63,838 nucleotides of DNA from IMCC26256 sp037146835 (GTDB lineage: Bacteria > Actinomycetota > Acidimicrobiia > IMCC26256): positions 1 through 63,838 of the forward strand of contig JBAWWI010000003.1 of assembly GCA_037146835.1 (NCBI GenBank), written 5' to 3'. The stretch's first letter is position 1, and every line of letters starts with the position of its first letter. A program made the position numbers and the translations under genes. This document shows, one piece after another, positions 24,468 to 32,982 of the stretch. The notes under the pieces are model-generated. The model was not told the origin of the DNA, searched no databases, and worked only from the letters and a program-made list of their open reading frames with translations.

Positions 24468-25660
24468 GCAAGGAACCGAGCGATTCGAGAAACGCCTTCC
24501 TCTAGTTCGTCGTCTGAGAGTGCAAAGGAGAGCCGGGCATACCCAGGGGCCCCGAAGGCCTCCCCCGGCACTATCGCTACCTTTGCCTCGTCAAGGAGGA
24601 CCTCCGCTAGATCGAGAGTCGTAAGGATTTCACGCCCAGCGAGGGTACGCCCAAGTACTCCCTCAAATGACGGGAAGCAATAGAAGGCGCCCTCTGGCTC
24701 AAGGCAGCGAACTCCAGGAATCTCGGCGAGCATGCTCTGCATTCTGCGACCGCGACGTTCGAAAGCAACCCTCATCTCGTCGACTGCGTCTAGCGAGCCG
24801 CTAACGGCGGCCAGTGCTGCACGTTGAGCAACGTTAGAGATGTTGGAAGTTGACTGTGACTGCAGGTTCGTTGCGGCATCAATAACGTCAGCGGGACCGA
24901 TCATCCACCCGACGCGCCAGCCGGTCATCGCATAGGTCTTCGCCACACCATTCAAGATGATGCAGGTATCCATAAGCTCAGGTACAAGTGCAGGCATCGA
25001 GGTAAATACATGCCCTCCAAAAACTAAGTGCTCATAAATCTCGTCGGTAATGACCCAAATCTCATGCTTGAGGGCCCATCGACCGATTGCCTCAACCTCT
25101 TCGGGCGAGTACACCGCTCCTGTTGGGTTACTCGGCGAGACGAAGATAAGCGCCTTGGTGCGCGGAGTACGCGCTGCCTCGAGTTGCTCAACAGTTACAC
25201 GAAACCCTTGATCGTCGGTCGCTGAAACCACTACTGGAACTCCGCCAGCGAGAGTGATCGCCTCGGGGTAAGTGGTCCAGTACGGCGCAGGAAGAATTAC
25301 TTCATCGCCATCGGAGACAATTGTCTGGAGAGCCGTATAGACCGCATGCTTGCCGCCGGCAGTAACCAACACTTGGCTAGCAGAGCAGGTCACGCCAGAG
25401 TCGCGAAGAGTCTTGGCCGCTATGGCTGCTCGCAGCTCAGGCAATCCTGGGGTGGGCGAATACCGATGGTTCTGAGGATCGCGGCAAGCCTCAACGGCTG
25501 CCTCAACGATTGCGGCAGGGGTAGGGAAGTCTGGCTCCCCTGCTCCAAATCCGATTACGGGCTCGCCGGCTGCCTTGAGGGCCTTCGCCTTTGCATCGAC
25601 TGCAAGGGTCGCAGATGGAGCAATCGCAGCAATTCGTGGGGATATGCGTTCTTTAGTCAC
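24464..25660 (-). CDS. Class I/II pyridoxal-phosphate aminotransferase (aspartate aminotransferase type Ib)
   Basis: A 398-residue fold-type-I aminotransferase. It has PVIGFGAGEPDFPTPAAIV, HRYSPTPGLPELRAAIA, VTAGGKHAVYTALQ, PAPYWTTYPEAITLAGG, FVSPSNPTGAVYSPEE, the PLP lysine in LNGVAKTYAMTGWRVGW, and an Arg-containing C-terminal YARLSFALSDDELEEG. These are typical of prokaryotic aspartate aminotransferases. Tight coupling to serA suggests it supplies or replaces the serine-pathway aminotransferase step, or supplies glutamate/aspartate balance; that is inference. Confidence 0.9.
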   Translation of the reverse strand: MTKERISPRIAAIAPSATLAVDAKAKALKAAGEPVIGFGAGEPDFPTPAAIVEAAVEACRDPQNHRYSPTPGLPELRAAIAAKTLRDSGVTCSASQVLVTAGGKHAVYTALQTIVSDGDEVILPAPYWTTYPEAITLAGGVPVVVSATDDQGFRVTVEQLEAARTPRTKALIFVSPSNPTGAVYSPEEVEAIGRWALKHEIWVITDEIYEHLVFGGHVFTSMPALVPELMDTCIILNGVAKTYAMTGWRVGWMIGPADVIDAATNLQSQSTSNISNVAQRAALAAVSGSLDAVDEMRVAFERRGRRMQSMLAEIPGVRCLEPEGAFYCFPSFEGVLGRTLAGREILTTLDLAEVLLDEAKVAIVPGEAFGAPGYARLSFALSDDELEEGVSRIARFLA

Positions 25661-25711
25661 GCCAGTGATTCTCGCACGCCCGGCACTGCGCTCACGAACG
25701 AATAGCGAATG

Positions 25712-25800
25712 AATTGAGCGCGTATTGAGAGCGCATTAAGAGCGCATTGCGAGCGAATCGAGCGCTAGTGGAGCGCTAACCGAGCCCTAATCAAGCACGC
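25712..25800. repeat. Degenerate 11-bp tandem array between aminotransferase and carboxypeptidase genes
   Basis: GAGCG or a close variant recurs at 25716, 25729, 25740, 25751, 25760, 25771, 25782 and about 25793, so the step is mostly 11 bp. Units look like CATTGCGAGCG, CTAGTGGAGCG and CTAACCGAGCC. The array lies in the divergent promoter region of two genes. Confidence 0.8.
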
Positions 25801-25854
25801 ATGGCTCAAGGGTGCCACGGCGGGAAGCAATCTGCGCCCTAGCCTTAGACCCTC

Positions 25855-27237
25855 ATGCGCCTCAAAAATCGCTTGGATAGGCAATCGACCGGATCCTTCG
25901 GTCGCCTCCGCTGTAATCCACTCAACCACCCACAAACCTCCAAGGCCGCTGCTGCGATTCTTGGCATAGTCATCTGCGCCGCGTCTTTTGTGGCGACAGG
26001 AGTCTCCTCACCTGTATCCGCTTACGGACTCGCAGCACCGGTGAGCCCGAGTCCAGAGGCGTACGCAATTATCGACGCGGATCGCGGAGTCATACTCGAG
26101 TCGCGCGACCTTCATACTCCTCGCAACGCTGCGAGCATGGTCAAACTCGCAACTGTCCTAACTGCAGTTACTCACCTCGATCCAAAGGTGGGAGTACCTG
26201 TTAGCGCGCGAGCAGCTGCCGAGCCGACAATGCGAATCGGTATGCCAGCCGGCGAAGTATGGCCTCTAGAGCAGATGATCAACTCGGCCCTAATGGTCTC
26301 CGCAAACGATGCTTCTTGGGCGATAGCCGAGTGCTCGGGAGGGAGCGCTGAGGGGTTCGCTACACAAGGGCAGAGACTCCTCGCGCACTTAGGTGCTCGA
26401 GATGGAAAGTTCTCTGACCCCGCGGGGCTAGATGATCAGAACTCATTGGGCGGAGGAAGCTTCTTAAGCCCATGGGACCTCGCGGTTATTGGGCGCAACG
26501 CTTTGGCTGTCCCGCGAATCGCAGCCGCTACCAACAGTCGCGAAATTAGCTTCACTGATGTAAGCGGCAGACCACACCGCTACATCAACCACAACAAAAC
26601 ACTCCTTAACGGATACGCAGGCGCAAACGGACTCAAGACAGGCTTCACCGACAACGCGGGCCGCACGCTCATCGCTTCTGCAACACGCGACGGGCGCACC
26701 ATGATTGCCGTCGTGTTTGGAACCTATGACACAGCAGGCTGGGCAGGAGCGCTTCTAGACCAAGGGTTTGCGAGCAATCCAACCCTCGAGGTAGCGGGCG
26801 AGAAATTGCCGCCGGTCCGCATAAAAGAGGCTAAATCAAAGCGTGGAGTTAAGCCGGTCTGCGCTAAGGGAGTGAGCAATCCAGGGGCGATCGCCGGAGT
26901 AACTGCTGGAGTTGCTGCTGGAGTTAGCACAGCAACTGGGGCGACAGGGAGCACAAGTACCTCGGCGCCTGCAGAGACCTCAACGACTAGGCAGGGAGCA
27001 TCGAAGAACTCCGCCTCAGGAGGATCAATCTGGAGCACGGTAGGTGCTTGGTTCGCTGCGCTACTCGGGGTGCTCGCAGTATTAGTAATTCTTAGAAGGC
27101 GCGCCGTGCTTCGCAGAAGACGCATGCGAGCAGAGCGACGAAAAGCAATCGCACGCGCTCAACGCGCTGGATCTATCCACGTGATCGATGCGAAGACCCC
27201 GACTGGTCGTGTGGACCCTCGGCGCAGGCGCCCTTAA
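25855..27237 (+). CDS. D-alanyl-D-alanine carboxypeptidase (serine-type, peptidase S11)
   Basis: A 460-residue penicillin-binding protein of the DacA type. An N-terminal hydrophobic segment (about 31-58) exports it. The active-site motifs are SMVK (94-97, nucleophile Ser94), SAN (149-151) and KTG (261-263). A Thr/Ala/Gly-rich linker (about 345-385) leads to a C-terminal transmembrane helix and a strongly basic cytoplasmic tail with RRRRMRAERRK. It trims the peptidoglycan pentapeptide. A C-terminal transmembrane anchor is usual for actinobacterial members. It diverges from the aminotransferase-serA operon. Confidence 0.93.
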   Translation: MRLKNRLDRQSTGSFGRLRCNPLNHPQTSKAAAAILGIVICAASFVATGVSSPVSAYGLAAPVSPSPEAYAIIDADRGVILESRDLHTPRNAASMVKLATVLTAVTHLDPKVGVPVSARAAAEPTMRIGMPAGEVWPLEQMINSALMVSANDASWAIAECSGGSAEGFATQGQRLLAHLGARDGKFSDPAGLDDQNSLGGGSFLSPWDLAVIGRNALAVPRIAAATNSREISFTDVSGRPHRYINHNKTLLNGYAGANGLKTGFTDNAGRTLIASATRDGRTMIAVVFGTYDTAGWAGALLDQGFASNPTLEVAGEKLPPVRIKEAKSKRGVKPVCAKGVSNPGAIAGVTAGVAAGVSTATGATGSTSTSAPAETSTTRQGASKNSASGGSIWSTVGAWFAALLGVLAVLVILRRRAVLRRRRMRAERRKAIARAQRAGSIHVIDAKTPTGRVDPRRRRP

Positions 27238-27259
27238 TTGTTGCAAGGAGGCCTAGTTG

Positions 27260-28492
27260 TTAGGAGGCTCGAACTGGAGTTGGCTCCCAGGCGCGTAAAT
27301 CGCCAAGGCGCTCGTCGTTCGAGAAGACCTCAACGATGCTCTGCTCAATGCGAAGTCTGCGCATGACAACGCGAACCTCGTTCTCCTGGTTATAAAGCAT
27401 CAAAGTCACTGCAACGCCTTGCTCTCCGGCACGTGCGGTGCGCCCTGAGCGGTGCAGATAATCCTTGTGGTCATGGGACGGGTCGTAGTGAATAACTACA
27501 TCGACTCCATCAACGTGGATTCCTCGAGCGGCTACATCTGTAGCGACCAAGACCGACATTTTCCCAGCGGAGAAGTCTGCGAGAGCCTTCTCACGAGCAC
27601 TCTGGCGGAGATCTCCGTGAATCGCACCTGCCCTAATTCCCTCACGCTCTAACTGCTCGACGAGTTTGTCGGCACCACGCTTTGTGCTGCGGAAGATGAG
27701 AGTGCGGTTAACCCCACGAGCAATCGCAGCAGCCACCTTTACCTTGTCTAGTTGGTGCACCTGCAAGAAGTGGTGGCGCATCTGCTCAACTGTTGGCTCA
27801 TTGGACTCCACCTCGTGGAATACCGGATCAACCATGTATTTCTGAACAAGTCGATCGACAGCGCCGTCAAGCGTTGCTGAGAAAAGCATGGTCTGGTGCG
27901 GTCCGGTAGCGCGGTAGAGAATCTTCTGGACCTGCGGCATGAACCCCATATCCGCCATCCGGTCAGCCTCGTCAAGGACCATTACCTCAACTCCGCTCAG
28001 CTCCATCTCGTTGCGCTCCATAAGGTCAATGAGGCGACCTGGGGTTCCAACAATGATCTCGACGCCCTTGCGAAGTGCGTCTACCTGAGGGTCCATCGAG
28101 ACTCCGCCGTACATGGCCTTGACGCTTACTCCAAAGGCTTTTCCTAGAGGAGCAAGCGCATCCTTGACCTGCACTGCAAGCTCGCGGGTAGGCACCAAAA
28201 TTAATCCCGTTGGTCGCTTCGGCTCAGCCTTAGAGACTCTCTGGAGCATTGGGACACCGAATGCAAGTGTCTTGCCTGATCCGGTCTGCGCTTTTCCGCA
28301 AACATCACGCCCAGCAATTCCATCTGCGATCGTTAGATTCTGGATAGCAAAAGGGGCGTTGATTCCTTGTTCGCGTAATGCTTCGATGAGGTCAGTCGCG
28401 ACGCCAAGCGCCTCGAAGGTAGTTGTCTCAGTCACGGGTTCTCTATTCACGTTTGTAGGGTTGGGCGTACGCCTTGTTGGGTCGCACTCCAT
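27260..28492 (-). CDS. DEAD-box ATP-dependent RNA helicase
   Basis: A 410-residue core helicase without a long C-terminal extension. The Q-motif region is TFEALGVATDLIEALREQGI, motif I AQTGSGKT, Ia PTRELAVQ, Ib TPGRLIDL, II DEAD in VMVLDEADRMADMG, III SAT, IV TLIFRSTKR, V ATDVAARGIHVDG and VI HRSGRTARAG. It likely remodels ribosomal or mRNA structure. The first ATG is at 28492, but there is no clear ribosome site; a GTG at 28435 begins just before the conserved domain and may be the true start. It follows an 11-bp tandem array. Confidence 0.93.
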   Translation of the reverse strand: MECDPTRRTPNPTNVNREPVTETTTFEALGVATDLIEALREQGINAPFAIQNLTIADGIAGRDVCGKAQTGSGKTLAFGVPMLQRVSKAEPKRPTGLILVPTRELAVQVKDALAPLGKAFGVSVKAMYGGVSMDPQVDALRKGVEIIVGTPGRLIDLMERNEMELSGVEVMVLDEADRMADMGFMPQVQKILYRATGPHQTMLFSATLDGAVDRLVQKYMVDPVFHEVESNEPTVEQMRHHFLQVHQLDKVKVAAAIARGVNRTLIFRSTKRGADKLVEQLEREGIRAGAIHGDLRQSAREKALADFSAGKMSVLVATDVAARGIHVDGVDVVIHYDPSHDHKDYLHRSGRTARAGEQGVAVTLMLYNQENEVRVVMRRLRIEQSIVEVFSNDERLGDLRAWEPTPVRAS

Positions 28493-28679
28493 GCCACTTT
28501 TAAGCCGCTAAACGGCCCCGTTGACGCGAGGTTGACCCGCGGGCCATTCGACCCGTTGCTACAGGATACCCATATATGGACGAATTTAGTGATCAGGCGC
28601 GGCAGTGATTCATTCGCCTGGCAACCAAGAAATTCAGGGGTGCCTCTTCTTTTAGGCGTAGAGGCCCACCATTTATGCC

Positions 28680-28745
28680 CTTTTTTGGGCCTTTTTTGGG
28701 CCTTTTGCGGCCCAGCTACGGCCCAACTACTGCCCTGTTACGGCC
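28680..28745. repeat. 11-bp tandem array ahead of the helicase gene
   Basis: Six units: CTTTTTTGGGC twice (28680-28690, 28691-28701), then CTTTTGCGGCC, CAGCTACGGCC, CAACTACTGCC and CTGTTACGGCC, with a decayed seventh running into the stop codon of the SDR gene. The GGGCC/GGCCC halves also form hairpins, but no T-tract follows on either strand, so this is not a standard terminator. Confidence 0.92.
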
Positions 28746-28748
28746 CTA

Positions 28749-29552
28749 TTACCACGGCATTGCGGCGCCACCATTTGGGCGCAGAATCTGTCCGGTCATG
28801 AATGAAGCACCTGTTGAGCAGAGAAAAAGCAGGGTATCTGCAACATCTTGAGCCTCACCAACCCGTCGAAGCGGGGCCATTGATCCGAAGCGCTTCTTGT
28901 ACTTCTCTACGCGCTCGGGGTCTTCGTTGCCCTCTGCATCGGTGTAGTTGTGGCGAGAGAAATTGGTGTGAATGACTCCAGGAGCAATGGCATTGACGCG
29001 TATCCCCTCCGGTCCAACCTCGGTAGCAAGAGTTTTTGTGAGCATTGCAACAGCTGCCTTAGTCATTGCGTAGCAAGCAAGAGTTGGCGCTGGAGTGTCG
29101 ATCGCCCCAGAAGAGATGTTGATGATATTGCCTGAGCCTTGGGGAATCATGTGGCGAATAGCGCCTTGGCAACCGTAGAAAACGCTCTTCATGTTGATCG
29201 CAAGAATTCGCTCAAATTCGTCATCTGTTACTTCGGCGACCATCTTGTTGTGCGGAATACCCGCGATGTTCCCCATGATGTCGATACGTCCATGGGAGGC
29301 GACGGCACCATCGATCAGTGCATCAACCTGAGCTCGCGATGTGACATCAGTTCGTACCGCTGATGCGCTACCGCCGGAGTCGCGAATTTCATCTGCCGTG
29401 GCCTGAGCAGCGGCCTCATCGATATCGCCGCCGACGATGATCGCTCCTGCTGCAGCGAGGGTAAGCGCAGATGCCTTACCGATACCGCTACCTGCTCCTG
29501 TTAAGACTGCAACCTGACCAGAGAGGTCATACCCCGCAAGCACATCAACCAT
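28749..29552 (-). CDS. SDR-family oxidoreductase
   Basis: A 267-residue classical short-chain dehydrogenase. The cofactor motif is VLTGAGSGIGKASALTLAAAG, NIAG is in MGNIAGIPHNK, the catalytic Ser is in NISSGAID, YAMTK gives the Tyr-x3-Lys pair, and a C-terminal TGQILRPNGGAAMPW is present. GGDID at the end of strand 2 suggests NAD over NADP. The substrate is unknown. A ribosome site AAGGAGCAAC precedes the ATG at 29552. It diverges from the endonuclease/exonuclease/phosphatase-like gene. Confidence 0.9.
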   Translation of the reverse strand: MVDVLAGYDLSGQVAVLTGAGSGIGKASALTLAAAGAIIVGGDIDEAAAQATADEIRDSGGSASAVRTDVTSRAQVDALIDGAVASHGRIDIMGNIAGIPHNKMVAEVTDDEFERILAINMKSVFYGCQGAIRHMIPQGSGNIINISSGAIDTPAPTLACYAMTKAAVAMLTKTLATEVGPEGIRVNAIAPGVIHTNFSRHNYTDAEGNEDPERVEKYKKRFGSMAPLRRVGEAQDVADTLLFLCSTGASFMTGQILRPNGGAAMPW

Positions 29553-29612
29553 TTTTGTTGCTCCTTAAATGAATAGTGGACATAGGCGAGACTACGAGGC
29601 GCGGCGAGTACC

Positions 29613-30416
29613 GTGCCGAATGGAGACGCATTAGAAGATGGAGAGGGCAGAGGCCCCGCAATCGCTGGGCCCGGAGACTTAGGAGGAACAGTCGAGTCTC
29701 TACGGATCGCAAGTTTAAATACCCACTGGGGAGTGACTCTTTCTGACAGGCCATTCGATGTGGTCGAGGCGTGCGTGGCCCTCAATCCTGACGTCCTCGT
29801 GCTTCAGGAGTCATGGCGCCCCAATGCCCAGCCGGGTTACGCATCTGAGATTGCGAAGAGGCTTGGAATGACCCTCCATGAGCTCCCGATGATGTCCGAC
29901 CGAAACTCGGCTAGACCCCGGGGCCTCGCTCTCCCGCCGGGCGAGGTCGGCGACTGTGGTCTTGCTGTCCTCACAACTCTTCCCGTAATTGACCGCATAA
30001 ACATCAACCTTGGGCATGCCCCTGGTGACGCGATCAAGGATCGCTTTGGACTGGCGCTAACTATCGCTCTCCCATCAGGAGCACGCGCAACGATCGCAGG
30101 GGTACATGCATCTCACCGTCTCTGGGGATCGCTCCCTCAGCTGCGACGCCTTCACAATGCAATCAATGAGATTGGCGGTCCGAGTGCAATTGTCGGCGAC
30201 TGCAACATGTGGGGCCCAGCAATCGCACCGGTACTGCGAGGCCGACGGCGCGCAGTTAAGGGGCGAACGTGGCCCGCGTCTCGACCACATAGTCAGATAG
30301 ACCACATCTGGATCGATCGGTCGTGGAGAGTCCTATCTGCATCAGTCGAGCCCAATGTTGGGTCCGACCACCGACCAATCAAGGCAGAGATCCAACTTCG
30401 CGAAGATTCGCCGTAA
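29613..30416 (+). CDS. Endonuclease/exonuclease/phosphatase family protein
   Basis: A 267-residue protein with the EEP fold. The signature residues are all visible: RIASLNTHWG (Asn), LVLQESW (Glu, metal), GVHASH, IVGDCNMWG (Asp and Asn), QIDHIWID and GSDHRPIKAEI (catalytic Asp-His). It is a metal-dependent phosphodiesterase with unknown substrate (nucleic acid, inositol phosphate or lipid). A GTG start at 29613 is used; the first 30 residues are Gly/Ala rich and not conserved, so a start nearer VESLRIASL is possible. Its stop codon overlaps the -10-like hexamer of the next gene. Confidence 0.87.
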   Translation: MPNGDALEDGEGRGPAIAGPGDLGGTVESLRIASLNTHWGVTLSDRPFDVVEACVALNPDVLVLQESWRPNAQPGYASEIAKRLGMTLHELPMMSDRNSARPRGLALPPGEVGDCGLAVLTTLPVIDRININLGHAPGDAIKDRFGLALTIALPSGARATIAGVHASHRLWGSLPQLRRLHNAINEIGGPSAIVGDCNMWGPAIAPVLRGRRRAVKGRTWPASRPHSQIDHIWIDRSWRVLSASVEPNVGSDHRPIKAEIQLREDSP

Positions 30417-30426
30417 TATCTGCTCC

Positions 30427-31332
30427 ATGGCACAAACAGACGATCAAATTTCAGCGGCGACAGCACAAACAAATATGCAGAAGACCGTCATCATCACCGG
30501 TGGCAATGCTGGGATAGGTAAGGAGAGCGCAATCGCAATAGCCGCAATGGGCGCTCGCGTGATATTCACTTCCCGCGACGCTCGCCGAGGGGCTGAGGCG
30601 CTTGCCGAGGTTAAGGAGCGCAGCGGATCAAAGAAAGTTGAGCTGCTATCGCTTGATCTTGCGAGCCTTGCTTCAATTCGATCCTTTGCAAACGAAGTCG
30701 CGAACACGACCGACCGGATTGATGTTCTGCTCAATAATGCCGGACTCCTGCAGACAAGCCGAAGCGTCACCGTCGATGGATTCGAGACGACCTTCGGCGT
30801 GAATCACCTAGGGCACTTCCTTCTAACTGATCTATTACGCGAAATACTTACAAAGACCGCAGCCGATTTTGGTGGAGCGCGCGTTGTAGTAGTTGCATCA
30901 AATGCCCACAAGTTCGCGCGCAATGGAATCGATTTCGACGACCTAGATCGCGTTAAGAGTTACTCAGCAATGGGCGTTTACGGAGAGTCGAAACTCGCCA
31001 ACATCCTGTTCGCTAACGAGCTTGCTAAGAAATTCGCTGACACAGGAATCACTGCTAATTCGCTCCACCCGGGATACGTAGCGAGTCGGTTTGGTCGAGA
31101 CGGAGATACTGGGCGCCTCGATTGGGCCGTTGCACTTGGAGCGAAACTATTTGCGATCAGCCCTAAGAAGGGTGCAGAGACCTCAGTCTTCGTATCTACA
31201 GACGCATCTTGTGCCACGCAGACCGGCGGCTACTACGAGAAGTCAAGGCTCAAGAAACCAGCTTCTCAAGCATTAGATGCTGGCGCCGCTAAGAGACTCT
31301 GGGAAGTAAGCACGCAGTTAGTCGACCGCTAA
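30427..31332 (+). CDS. SDR-family oxidoreductase, retinol-dehydrogenase-like
   Basis: A 301-residue short-chain dehydrogenase of the extended RDH/WWOX-like type. It has VIITGGNAGIGKESAIAIAAMG, VIFTSRDARRG (NADP-type Arg), DVLLNNAGLLQ, FETTFGVNHLGHFLLTDLL, VVVASNAHKF (Ser), and YGESKLANILFANELAKK (Tyr and Lys). The start at 30427 follows TAATAT by seven bases with no ribosome site, so the mRNA is probably leaderless. Ten bases separate it from the upstream stop. The substrate is unknown. Confidence 0.88.
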   Translation: MAQTDDQISAATAQTNMQKTVIITGGNAGIGKESAIAIAAMGARVIFTSRDARRGAEALAEVKERSGSKKVELLSLDLASLASIRSFANEVANTTDRIDVLLNNAGLLQTSRSVTVDGFETTFGVNHLGHFLLTDLLREILTKTAADFGGARVVVVASNAHKFARNGIDFDDLDRVKSYSAMGVYGESKLANILFANELAKKFADTGITANSLHPGYVASRFGRDGDTGRLDWAVALGAKLFAISPKKGAETSVFVSTDASCATQTGGYYEKSRLKKPASQALDAGAAKRLWEVSTQLVDR

Positions 31333-31369
31333 CTCCAACTCGAGTTTTGCTTTTCTTACTTGCTGATTT

Positions 31370-32830
31370 CTATCTGCGCCGGTAAATAGAAATTTTGTCG
31401 ATCGACTCAACAAACTTGTACTGCCTTTTTATGATTCGAGAGAACTCCGGAAAACGTGAGATTGGATAGAGCTCCGAGCCACGAATTGCTGCAGGCGCAG
31501 TATCAAGTACGTACTCAGGAGGGTGCTCTTTGAGATCCCCCATAAAGAGCGTCCAAGCACCAGGAGTGGCTTGCTCAATTGTCTCTGGAGTCGGGGCTCG
31601 TCCGCCCCAGTGCCCCGTTAAGAAGCCTGTGCTGAGAAATCTTGTTGCGGGGAGTTTGCCCGATGCCCAGTAAATCTCCGGGACACTCCCCCACACGAGA
31701 ATGTGGTCTTGCTCGGAGGTGTTCTTAATTAGATACTCGCTCACGGACTGGTAACGAGGAGCAGAGTCGAACGGCTTGACCCAGAATCCAAGCAGCGAGA
31801 ACGACACCGCAATCACCGCTGCAAGTGCCACTGTTCTACGCATAGCCACCTCGCTGGCTCCAGCTAAAGAGCCCGCTGCAAGTAGCACGAGAGCGGGCAG
31901 CAACTGCAGGTAATAGTGGCCAAAGAACCTAAAGCCGAAGACCACTGCAACCGCCGACGATGCGAGCCAAAGCCAGAGGTCAGCATCGGCCTTACGGCGT
32001 TCCTTGTCGCGCCATGCACTCGGAATCCACCAAAGCAGCGGGGCCTGACAGGCTGCAAACGCAGCGGTCATCAAAAGAAACATGCCAATTACATAGAGCG
32101 ATGCAGTATCCGCTCCAACATATGACCCATTGCCGAGTACCGCCCAGAATAAGAGATCTGATGGCCCCACCAATGCTGCAACGATGAGCAGTGGAAGGGC
32201 GAAACCGGCCGCAGCAAGCGCTACTCCTCTGCGCCCAGTACGACGCGCGGCGAGGTATGCAATCGGTAGAAGAGCGGCAGCGCCGGTTTGTTTACAGAGT
32301 GTGGCAAAGGCAATCGCTGCCCCTGAAGCAGCCGGGCGGTTTCGCTGCGCCAGAACAATCCCGGCAGTCATCGGCAAGAGCATGAAAATCTCGAAATTCG
32401 CAGCCTGCCCATCTTGAGGCGCAAAAGCTACGGTCCCCATCACGAACAGGAGCCCAGCTAACCACTGGGCACGCGTTCCCCAACGTCGATGTGCTTCGAG
32501 CGCAAGGAGCCAGCCGGTTAGGGCAACAACAATCGCGGCGATGAGGCGAACAGACCAAAGTGCAGTTGTATGAAACGCGCGAAATGTAACCGCATATAGA
32601 TAAGGAACTAGCGGCGGTTTGCGATCTGCTGCATCCTCGTAGAGGTTCCCTCCACTATTCACAACCTCCGCTTGAGCCCCTAAGAATGACTCGTCAGAGT
32701 TAAAGACCGGTACTACCCACCCGGGAGCGCGCAGTGCGGCCGAGACGACTAGGAGCAGGAGGAAAAATGCGAGAGTTGGGCCGCTTGCGGAGCGTATTTT
32801 CTCTCTCGGGGTGAGGGTCTCAGCCACCAC
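31370..32830 (-). CDS. Polytopic glycosyltransferase family 39-like membrane protein
   Basis: A 486-residue GT-C-fold protein with about ten transmembrane helices. The first extracytoplasmic loop carries VVPVFNSDESFLGAQAEVVNSG, whose Asp-Glu is the usual catalytic/metal site of the PMT/ArnT superfamily. ADRKPPLVPYLYAVTFR resembles the second conserved loop. A C-terminal soluble domain of about 110 residues (VSEYLIKNTSEQDHILVWG) faces outside. It probably transfers a sugar from a polyprenyl-phosphate donor to an envelope acceptor. The start is GTG at 32830. It diverges from the alkaline-phosphatase-like gene. Confidence 0.86.
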   Translation of the reverse strand: MVAETLTPREKIRSASGPTLAFFLLLLVVSAALRAPGWVVPVFNSDESFLGAQAEVVNSGGNLYEDAADRKPPLVPYLYAVTFRAFHTTALWSVRLIAAIVVALTGWLLALEAHRRWGTRAQWLAGLLFVMGTVAFAPQDGQAANFEIFMLLPMTAGIVLAQRNRPAASGAAIAFATLCKQTGAAALLPIAYLAARRTGRRGVALAAAGFALPLLIVAALVGPSDLLFWAVLGNGSYVGADTASLYVIGMFLLMTAAFAACQAPLLWWIPSAWRDKERRKADADLWLWLASSAVAVVFGFRFFGHYYLQLLPALVLLAAGSLAGASEVAMRRTVALAAVIAVSFSLLGFWVKPFDSAPRYQSVSEYLIKNTSEQDHILVWGSVPEIYWASGKLPATRFLSTGFLTGHWGGRAPTPETIEQATPGAWTLFMGDLKEHPPEYVLDTAPAAIRGSELYPISRFPEFSRIIKRQYKFVESIDKISIYRRR

Positions 32831-32982
32831 TGGTTGGATCCATCCGCTCGGGTCGGCCCCTCGAGTTCAAGCGAGGGCGGGGCCCCATTCTGCCTCAAGG
32901 CCGCTTGCCCTGTCTGTCACTCAGAAATCTCTTTCCAAAAGCGGCGCCTCCAGCGCTACCGTGAGTGGCATGATCGCAGTCG

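Noticed and set aside
25712..25800. Repeats considered as a CRISPR array
   Set aside because: Units are 11 bp, adjacent, without unique spacers, and there are no cas genes. The same applies to the arrays at 28680 and 63704.
28680..28745. GGGCC/GGCCC hairpins as a Rho-independent terminator
   Set aside because: On the transcribed (minus) strand the stems are followed by A runs, not T runs, and the pattern is explained by an 11-bp tandem array.
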